NCBI GenBank assembly: GCA_900557035.1
Contig: USRA01000058.1
Span: 1-12,408, forward strand
Reading direction: 5' to 3'
Origin: an uncultured Prevotella sp.
GTDB lineage: Bacteria > Bacteroidota > Bacteroidia > Bacteroidales > Bacteroidaceae
Length of the DNA stretch: 12,408 nucleotides
Below are positions 6,593 to 11,659 of the stretch, piece after piece. Numbering within the stretch: position 1 is the first letter of the stretch; each line of letters opens with the position of its first letter. The translations under genes were made by a program, and so were the position numbers. The notes under the pieces are model-generated. The model had not been told where the DNA came from. It did not search any database and saw nothing but the letters and a program-made list of their open reading frames with translations.

Positions 6593-7921
6593 TTAGTCGA
6601 TTTCCTCATCAGCCTCGTAACCGCCCATCTCGCGGATGGCGTTCTTCAGCATCGTATATTGCTGGTAGAGGTTGTTCACAGCCTCTTCGCCCTTGGTGTA
6701 GTCGTGCATTGGCGCCTTGAGGAAGAAGCTCAGGAAGCGCTGGGTGCCGTAACGGCCGGCACGGGCAGCAAGGTCGCTCAGCAGGCAGAGGTCGAGCAGC
6801 AATGGAGCTGCAAGGATAGAGTCGCGGCACAGGAAGTTGATCTTGATCTGCATTGGGTAACCCATCCATCCGAAGATGTCGATGTTGTCCCAGCCCTCCT
6901 TGTTGTCGTTGCGAGGTGGATAATAGTTGATGCGTACCTTATGATAATACTGGGTGTCCTCGTCGTTGCCGTGGCCGTAGAGGTCTGGCTGCTCCTCTGG
7001 CTTCAGGATTGTCTCCAGGGTAGAAAGCTTGCTCACCTCCTTGGTATGGAAGTTGGCTGGCTCATCGAGAACGAGACCGTCGCGGTTGCCCAGAATATTG
7101 GTAGAGAACCATCCGTTCAAGCCCAGGCAGCGGGTGCCGATGATAGGAGCGAAACCACTCTTCACGAGGGTCTGACCGGTCTTGAAGTCCTTGCCTGCGA
7201 TAGGCATCTGGGTCTTCTCAGCGAGTTCCCACATGGCAGGAATGTCAACCGTAGTATTAGGCGCACCCATGATGAAAGGAGCCCCCTCGGTAAGGGCAGC
7301 GTAGGCGTAGCACATGGATGGGGCGATGTGCTGGCGGTCGTCAGCCTTCATCGCAGCTTCGAGAGCAGCCAATGTGCCGTGGATTTCCATATCCACCGGT
7401 ACGTAGATTTCTGTAGATGCAGCCCATGCAACAACGATGCGAGAGCAGCCGTTCTTCTCCTTGAAGTCTCGGATGTCCTGGCGCAGCGCCTCTACCATCT
7501 CCCAGCGGGTCTTGCAGTCCTTCACGTTGTCGCCGTCCAGGCGCTTGGCGTAGTTCTTGTCGAATGCAGCCTTCATCGGAACAATCTGTTCCAGCTCCTC
7601 GCGCACAGGGTTGATGTCCTTCTCCTTCAAAACCTCGGCATACATGGCAGCCTGATAGGCATTCTGAGGATAGACATCCCAGGTGCCGAATACGATGTCG
7701 TTGAGGTTGGCAAGAGGAACGATGTCCTTGTAGTGCAGATACTTCTTGTCTGCGCCCTTGCCCACACGAATCTTGTCGTACTGAGTCATTGAGCCTACTG
7801 GCTTGGTAAGTCCCTTGCGGGCCATCAGCACACCTGTCATGAATGTAGTAGATACTGCACCACAACCTACAACCATAATACCCAGCTTGCCATCAGCTGG
7901 TTTAACATTGTTCTGTTCCAT
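6593..7921 (-). CDS. Inositol-3-phosphate synthase
   Basis: This NAD-dependent cytosolic enzyme converts glucose-6-phosphate to 1L-myo-inositol 3-phosphate. The 442-residue protein begins with a Rossmann dinucleotide site, GIMVVGCGAVSTTF (14-27). It has the family segments ASTEIYVP, MGAPNTTVDIP and GKDFKTGQT, and the hallmark KINFLCRDSILAAPLLLDL near the C-terminus. The length suits the prokaryotic form. In Bacteroides thetaiotaomicron the homologous enzyme feeds synthesis of phosphatidylinositol and inositol sphingolipids, where it is clustered with a phosphatidylinositol-phosphate synthase and phosphatase. Those partners are not adjacent here, so they would be elsewhere or absent. It is a stand-alone transcription unit with its own promoter and terminator, divergent from the SLC13 gene. 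Confidence 0.93.
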   Translation of the reverse strand: MEQNNVKPADGKLGIMVVGCGAVSTTFMTGVLMARKGLTKPVGSMTQYDKIRVGKGADKKYLHYKDIVPLANLNDIVFGTWDVYPQNAYQAAMYAEVLKEKDINPVREELEQIVPMKAAFDKNYAKRLDGDNVKDCKTRWEMVEALRQDIRDFKEKNGCSRIVVAWAASTEIYVPVDMEIHGTLAALEAAMKADDRQHIAPSMCYAYAALTEGAPFIMGAPNTTVDIPAMWELAEKTQMPIAGKDFKTGQTLVKSGFAPIIGTRCLGLNGWFSTNILGNRDGLVLDEPANFHTKEVSKLSTLETILKPEEQPDLYGHGNDEDTQYYHKVRINYYPPRNDNKEGWDNIDIFGWMGYPMQIKINFLCRDSILAAPLLLDLCLLSDLAARAGRYGTQRFLSFFLKAPMHDYTKGEEAVNNLYQQYTMLKNAIREMGGYEADEEID

Positions 7922-7971
7922 TTCTAATGAATTATTAAGTCTTCTTTTTATTTGATTGATTGATTTGAGGG

Positions 7972-7979
7972 CAAAGGTA
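7972..7979 (-). promoter_or_regulatory. -7 box of the inositol-phosphate synthase gene
   Basis: The minus strand reads TACCTTTG (TAnnTTTG), 50 bp upstream of the start codon. No clear -33 TTG is seen. The leader contains three overlapping ATTG units. A 7-bp dyad (AAAACTG at 7983-7989, CAGTTTT at 8002-8008) sits just upstream, between the two divergent promoters. Confidence 0.55.
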
Positions 7980-8077
7980 CTGAAAACTGATGAATAAAGT
8001 GCAGTTTTTCACCAATAATCTGCCATATTTTTAGAAAAATTAGCATTGTAGAGGTAAAAAAAGCGAAATAAAGTAAG

Positions 8078-8085
8078 TATCTTTG
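8078..8085 (+). promoter_or_regulatory. -7 box of the SLC13 permease gene
   Basis: TATCTTTG matches TAnnTTTG, 33 bp before the ATG at 8119. It overlaps the upstream in-frame TTG at 8083, which argues that the TTG is not the translation start. Confidence 0.55.
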
Positions 8086-8118
8086 CATCATATTTTTAAA
8101 ATTCAAAGTTTTTATAGC

Positions 8119-10020
8119 ATGACAATAACGCTTAGTATCTTGATCATTACGGTTGCCATGTTTATTTGGGGCAAGGTGAGAGCCGATATCGTGGCGCTCA
8201 CAGCCCTGGCAGCACTCCTGGTTTTCGGAATTCTTACGCCAGCCGAAGCCCTGGCTGGTTTCTCTTCGCCCATCGTCGTTATGATGATCGGACTCTTCGT
8301 GGTGGGGGGAGCCATCATGCAGACCGGCCTCGCCAAGCTGACGGGCAATAAACTGATGGCACTCTCGCGCGGCAACGAAACCATCACCTTCCTGCTGGTG
8401 ATGCTAGTAACCTCCTTTATCGGAGCCTTCGTGAGCAATACCGGAACGGTGGCCCTCATGATGCCTATCATCATGAGCCTGGCAGCAGGTTCGGGCATGC
8501 AGTCGTCGCGCTTCCTCATTCCGCTCGCCTTCGCCGGAAGCCTGGGCGGAATGCTCACCCTCATCGGTACGCCGCCCAACCTGGTCATCGACGAGGTGCT
8601 TACCGAGGCTGGCTATCAGCCGCTCGCCTTCTTCTCATTCTTCCCCGTGGGCATCATCGTCATCGCCATGGGCATCATCGTGCTCATGCCGCTCAGCAAA
8701 ATCTTCCTCAGCAGGAAACAGAGCGGAAAGAAGAAGAAAACCAAGTCGCTCGACGACCTGGTGGATGAATACCGCCTGCTCGACAATCTGCATCGCTACA
8801 TCGTGCCAAGCAACCGAACTTCTGCCGCCAAGGATGAAAACGGCGAGCCGATGAACATCGTGGGAAAGACCCTGAAGGAACTCAGCATCCAGAAGAAATA
8901 CGGAGTGAGTATCATCGAAATTAGAAACGAGAAGAAATCGAGACTCGGACTGGTGCAGGACGTAAACCAGAACATGGCGAAGAGCAGCAGTACCATTCAG
9001 GAGCACGACATACTATATATAATAGGTGACGAGCAGAAGATGCAGCGCTTTGCCCAGGATTACGGACTGAGGAGGATGAAGGACGTGAAGATTGATTTCT
9101 ACGACCTGGGACTGACGGAAATCGTTGTGATGCCTACCTCCAACTTTGCCGGATTGCGCATAGGCGATGCCAACCTGCGCAAGCGATTCGGCATCAACGT
9201 GCTGGGTGTGAAGCGTGGCGGAGGCTCATCATCCTCTTCTTCTGGGGGTGGCAGAGGCGGCAACGAATACATCACGGATAATCTGATAGCAGCCAAGCTG
9301 CACGTGGGCGATATGCTGCTGGTGCAGGGCGAATGGACCAACCTGACGCATCTTACTGCCGACACCACCAACTGGGTGGTCTTGGATCAGCCGGAGAAGG
9401 CTGCCGATAAGGTTCTGCTGGATTACAAGGCGCCTGTGGCTGCTGCCATCATGCTGCTGATGATAGCCATGATGGTGTTCGATTTCATCCCGGTGGCTCC
9501 GGTTACGGCGGTCATCATCGCCGGACTGCTCACCGTCTTTGCCGGATGTTTCCGCAACGTGGAGGCAGCCTACAAGACCATCAACTGGGAGAGCATTGTG
9601 CTGATAGCCGCCATGATGCCGATGTCAACGGCGCTGGAGAAGACGGGTGCTTCGGCATTGGTATCGCAGGGGCTGGTGGATAGCCTGGGAGCGATGGGAC
9701 CTACGGCTCTCCTGGCGGGCATTTACTTCACCACTTCGCTGATGACGATGTTTATCAGCAATACCGCCACGGCGGTTCTCATGGCGCCTATTGCCCTGGT
9801 GGCAGCCCAGCAGGTGGGGGTAAGTCCATACTCCTTCCTCTTTGCGGTGACTCTGGGAGCCAGCATGTGCTTCGCCTCTCCGTTCTCAACTCCGCCTAAT
9901 GCGTTGGTGATGAAGGCGGGTGGCTACACGTTTATGGATTATGTAAAGGTAGGTTTGCCGTTGCAGATCATCATCGGCGTGGTGATGACGTTTGTTTTGC
10001 CGCTGCTGTTTCCTTATTAG
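8119..10020 (+). CDS. SLC13/DASS family permease with two TrkA-C domains
   Basis: This is a 633-residue inner-membrane transporter, counted from the ATG at 8119. An in-frame TTG at 8083 would add 12 residues but lies inside the promoter box. Each membrane half has the DASS signature: SNT (106-108) with GTPPN (150-154), and SNT (547-549) with STPPN (590-594). These are the substrate- and Na+-binding hairpin motifs of the family. The halves are separated by a cytoplasmic block with two TrkA-C (RCK_C) domains, about 232-320 and 330-425. Family members move sulfate, dicarboxylates or citrate; the substrate cannot be told here. A 15-residue Gly/Ser run (367-381) interrupts the second TrkA-C domain and looks like a loop expansion. 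The gene is alone on the plus strand, divergent from inositol-phosphate synthase and convergent with the HU cassette. Confidence 0.92.
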   Translation: MTITLSILIITVAMFIWGKVRADIVALTALAALLVFGILTPAEALAGFSSPIVVMMIGLFVVGGAIMQTGLAKLTGNKLMALSRGNETITFLLVMLVTSFIGAFVSNTGTVALMMPIIMSLAAGSGMQSSRFLIPLAFAGSLGGMLTLIGTPPNLVIDEVLTEAGYQPLAFFSFFPVGIIVIAMGIIVLMPLSKIFLSRKQSGKKKKTKSLDDLVDEYRLLDNLHRYIVPSNRTSAAKDENGEPMNIVGKTLKELSIQKKYGVSIIEIRNEKKSRLGLVQDVNQNMAKSSSTIQEHDILYIIGDEQKMQRFAQDYGLRRMKDVKIDFYDLGLTEIVVMPTSNFAGLRIGDANLRKRFGINVLGVKRGGGSSSSSSGGGRGGNEYITDNLIAAKLHVGDMLLVQGEWTNLTHLTADTTNWVVLDQPEKAADKVLLDYKAPVAAAIMLLMIAMMVFDFIPVAPVTAVIIAGLLTVFAGCFRNVEAAYKTINWESIVLIAAMMPMSTALEKTGASALVSQGLVDSLGAMGPTALLAGIYFTTSLMTMFISNTATAVLMAPIALVAAQQVGVSPYSFLFAVTLGASMCFASPFSTPPNALVMKAGGYTFMDYVKVGLPLQIIIGVVMTFVLPLLFPY

Positions 10021-10062
10021 GAATCTGTTTATTAGGATTCATAGAAAAAAATGAACAAGATA

Positions 10063-10107
10063 AATCCCCAATCCGGGGCTCGCTATGGAGCCTTGGAATT
10101 GGGGATT
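10063..10107. terminator. Large hairpin between convergent genes, possible terminator
   Basis: AATCCCCAAT (10063-10072) and ATTGGGGATT (10098-10107) form a perfect 10-bp outer stem. Inside, GGCTC pairs with GAGCC around a 6-nt loop. It lies between the SLC13 stop and the HU stop. No T-tract follows on the plus strand; on the minus strand a T7 run begins about 13 nt after the stem. It may end both transcripts, or be a dispersed palindromic repeat. Confidence 0.5.
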
Positions 10108-10179
10108 CTGCGTATAAAGACTTAACTGAAAATAGAGAGTGGAATGGGGAGATGTGATTTGTAATCCTAATTTGTACGG

Positions 10180-10803
10180 TTACATATTAATATCATCTCC
10201 GCCGCCTTCAGAGCCGGTATCGGTCTTGCCTCCCTCAGTATTTCCTCCCTCGGTATTTTCTGACTGTGAACCGCCGCCAGGGGTATCGCCGTTTCCGGTG
10301 CCGCCTGGGTTAGTACCGCCTGGGTTAGTGCCGCCGCCGTTTGGGTCCTTGTCTGGGTCTTCCACGTCACCGCTGTCGCCCGAGGTAACGTTCTTCACCA
10401 CCTTGCCGTTGCGATCGATGCAGGTAATCTGTATAGGAGTTCTCTGCAACTCATCCTTGATGTCCACGTTCGGGGTGAAGATAACTCGGCGGGCGGTGAT
10501 GAGGCTGCCTGCCACCTCACCCACGGTAGCCACACTCTTGGCGCGCACGCCGAATCGCATGGTTCCCAGACCAGGGATAGCTACGGAGTGGCCTTCGGTT
10601 GACCATGCCTTGATTACCTCGCCGGCAGCATCCCAGCATGCCTGCATCACGCCGCGGCTCACGCCACTTCTCAGGGCAGCCTCCTTGATTACCTTGCTCT
10701 CAGGGAGCTTGCTGTAAAGCTCGGTACTGAGCACGAAACGATACTTACCTTTCAACTCACCCACCTGGATGAGGGTTTCCTTTGCTTTCAAATTGATAGA
10801 CAT
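10180..10803 (-). CDS. HU-like DNA-binding protein with acidic Gly-rich tail
   Basis: This is a 207-residue protein. Residues 1-125 match the Bacteroidota HU-like (HU-HIG) domain, including SKVIKEAALRSGVSRGVM and the FGVRAKS...ITARRVIFTP stretch. Residues 141-207 are a predicted disordered tail rich in Gly, Asn, Thr, Pro, Asp and Glu, with GGTNPGGTNPGG and EGGNTEGGKT repeats encoded by 15-bp tandem duplications. HU proteins bend and compact DNA; the role of this longer variant is not known. It is co-directional with the small lipoprotein gene 60 bp upstream, so probably the last gene of that operon. In many Bacteroidota genomes this gene is followed by an N-acetylmuramoyl-L-alanine amidase gene; none is present here, where a hairpin and a convergent permease gene follow instead. 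Confidence 0.9.
   Translation of the reverse strand: MSINLKAKETLIQVGELKGKYRFVLSTELYSKLPESKVIKEAALRSGVSRGVMQACWDAAGEVIKAWSTEGHSVAIPGLGTMRFGVRAKSVATVGEVAGSLITARRVIFTPNVDIKDELQRTPIQITCIDRNGKVVKNVTSGDSGDVEDPDKDPNGGGTNPGGTNPGGTGNGDTPGGGSQSENTEGGNTEGGKTDTGSEGGGDDINM
10229..10258. repeat. 15-bp tandem duplication in the HU tail (EGGNT units)
   Basis: The units 10229-10243 and 10244-10258 differ at one base (CCTCCCTCAGTATTT and CCTCCCTCGGTATTT). Read on the minus strand in the HU frame they encode repeated Glu-Gly-Gly-Asn/Lys-Thr units. The length is a multiple of three, so copy-number change keeps the frame. Confidence 0.85.
10301..10330. repeat. 15-bp tandem duplication in the HU tail (GGTNP units)
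   Basis: The units 10301-10315 and 10316-10330 (CCGCCTGGGTTAGTA/G) differ only in the last base and encode Gly-Gly-Thr-Asn-Pro repeats on the minus strand. This is a second, unrelated repeat family in the same tail. Confidence 0.85.
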
Positions 10804-10863
10804 AATTACTTGAATTTTAAATTGTTAATACTCTGTAAACTTTTAACTCTAACTCTAAGCCGC

Positions 10864-11049
10864 CTATCGTATGGTGATGGTAGGCACGAAGTGCGAAGAG
10901 TCGGCCCGTGTAGAGATGTTGTTCTCCTGCTGCTGCTGGTTCTTACCGATCACGAGCCCCGCCGTACACGAACTGGTGAGGAAGGTGACGATAGCAGAGC
11001 ACACAGCCATGATGAGATACTTGATGAATGCTTTCATGTTTGGGTTCAT
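10864..11049 (-). CDS. Small putative lipoprotein of the HU cassette
   Basis: This is a 61-residue protein, or 57 if Met5 is the start. A Lys-flanked hydrophobic stretch (residues 8-24) ends in LTSSC, with Cys28 as a candidate lipidated residue; this resembles the relaxed lipoboxes of Bacteroidota. The short mature part is Gln/Asn/Ser-rich and ends in a beta-like VPTITIR. It may instead be a single-pass membrane peptide. It occupies the position where Bacteroidota HU cassettes often encode a tiny 'smalltalk'-type protein, but it is longer and I cannot confirm homology. The function is unknown. It has a leader of about 210 nt and is followed 60 bp later by the HU gene. A purine-rich AGGGGG (11062-11067) lies 12 bp ahead of the first ATG. 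Confidence 0.7.
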   Translation of the reverse strand: MNPNMKAFIKYLIMAVCSAIVTFLTSSCTAGLVIGKNQQQQENNISTRADSSHFVPTITIR

Positions 11050-11157
11050 ACGCTTTTCTTGCCCCCTATTTACTTTCCGTCTTCTTTTTTGAAAGAAGAA
11101 AGAGAAGGACTCGTATCAGGGCTTGGAGTCGAGGTTGATAACTTGATGCATTCGGGA

Positions 11158-11258
11158 TTATCTTATCCGGAATATCTCCCAGATGCCTTTTTTCATTTTT
11201 CCAACTGGAGAAATATTTTTCTCCAACTAGGAAAGTGATTTTTAGCGCTTTCTGAATC
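11158..11258 (-). promoter_or_regulatory. Structured leader of the lipoprotein-HU operon
   Basis: The 324-bp gap between the lipoprotein and DUF4248 genes (11050-11373) holds no convincing gene. Its leader part contains a perfect 8-bp dyad around a 4-nt loop (TGGAGAAA at 11206-11213 with TTTCTCCA at 11218-11225). It also has two direct CCAACT copies spaced 22 bp apart (11201 and 11223). A 12-codon frame starting at the ATG at 11196 and ending at 11158 encodes MKKGIWEIFRIR. A second hairpin (TCTTCTTT 11080-11087 with AAAGAAGA 11092-11099) lies nearer the start codon. A regulatory role is inference. Confidence 0.4.
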
Positions 11259-11264
11259 ACGATG

Positions 11265-11272
11265 CAAAGATA
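11265..11272 (-). promoter_or_regulatory. -7 box of the lipoprotein-HU operon
   Basis: The minus strand reads TATCTTTG (TAnnTTTG). The terminator of the upstream DUF4248 unit occupies the region where the spacer and -33 element would be, and no clear -33 TTG is visible. Confidence 0.55.
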
Positions 11273-11273
11273 C

Positions 11274-11308
11274 AAAAACAGCCACCAGCGGTTATGCGTT
11301 GGTGGCTG
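11274..11308 (-). terminator. Intrinsic terminator after DUF4248
   Basis: On the minus strand CAGCCACCA (11308-11300) pairs perfectly with TGGTGGCTG (11287-11279) around a 12-nt loop. A T5 tract follows (11278-11274). It separates the primase-DUF4248 unit from the lipoprotein-HU unit. Confidence 0.85.
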
Positions 11309-11327
11309 ATGCCGTGCGATGGCGGCA

Positions 11328-11382
11328 CATTTTTATGACTCCATTTTTATGGCTCTATTTTTATGGTTCCATTTTATGGTTC
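11328..11382. repeat. Four 14-bp tandem repeats at the DUF4248 stop codon
   Basis: The units are 11328-11341, 11342-11355, 11356-11369 and a 13-bp copy at 11370-11382, with the plus-strand form YATTTTTATGRYTC. The copy nearest the gene contains the last codons and TAA stop of DUF4248 (GAA CCA TAA), so the array looks like serial duplication of the gene's 3' end into the 3' untranslated region. Confidence 0.85.
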
Positions 11383-11598
11383 CCCTAGATACTCAACGAT
11401 GGCCTTCACCTGTTTAGGCGAAAACGATTTGCTCGTCTTGCAGTATCCCATCTTCAGGAGTTCCTCCCATAGTGGGTCGCAGCGGCGAATCCAAACCATC
11501 AGGTGGTTGACGGCTGTACGTGGGTAACTCTCGGGAAAGTACATCAGGGCAAGTTCCTTCTTGGTGTACGTACGAATGATAAAATCTTCCATATTCAT
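11374..11598 (-). CDS. DUF4248 domain-containing protein
   Basis: This 74-residue protein is covered end to end by DUF4248, a family known from Bacteroidota. Recognisable parts are the FIIRTYTKKELALMYFPE start, the Trp-containing centre (LMVWIRRCDPLWEELLKMGY) and the FSPKQVKAIVEYLGEP end. The helix pattern and the KELA and SPKQV segments suggest a small helix-turn-helix-like fold, but no function is established. The family regularly sits next to primase-like genes, as here. Two start codons (11598 and 11592) are possible; the first fits an ancestral ATGA overlap with the primase stop. A 36-bp tandem duplication has moved the start 32 bp past that stop. A terminator follows at 11274-11308. Confidence 0.9.
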   Translation of the reverse strand: MNMEDFIIRTYTKKELALMYFPESYPRTAVNHLMVWIRRCDPLWEELLKMGYCKTSKSFSPKQVKAIVEYLGEP

Positions 11599-11659
11599 TT
11601 TGCTTTAAAAATTGATAAACCCGTCCATATTCATTTTGCTTTAAAAATTGGTAAACCCT
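11588..11659. repeat. 36-bp tandem duplication across the primase stop / DUF4248 start
   Basis: The units 11588-11623 and 11624-11659 match at 34 of 36 bases (unit positions 28 and 36 differ). Each copy contains the end of the primase frame and the first codons of DUF4248. In the primase-proximal copy, AAAATGA joins the primase stop to an ATG whose frame now ends after 9 codons; the distal copy carries the working start. Confidence 0.92.

Noticed and set aside
6659..7792. 377-codon open frame on the plus strand
   Set aside because: It lies entirely antisense to the inositol-phosphate synthase gene; its composition (Val/Leu/Ala/His-rich, no known motifs) is what a shadow of that gene gives.
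8083..8118. Upstream TTG start for the SLC13 permease
   Set aside because: The TTG overlaps the TATCTTTG promoter box, and the added residues are not membrane-like; the ATG at 8119 begins directly at the first hydrophobic segment.
10864..11049. Naming the small protein 'smalltalk'
   Set aside because: The position fits, but it is about twice the usual length as I recall it and has a lipobox-like Cys with a polar tail; homology cannot be judged without a search.
11066..11275. 69-codon frame in the lipoprotein-HU leader
   Set aside because: It has no ATG or GTG; its only start is a TTG just upstream of and abutting the promoter box. I cannot assign it to a family. It might be a gene remnant, but I cannot support that.
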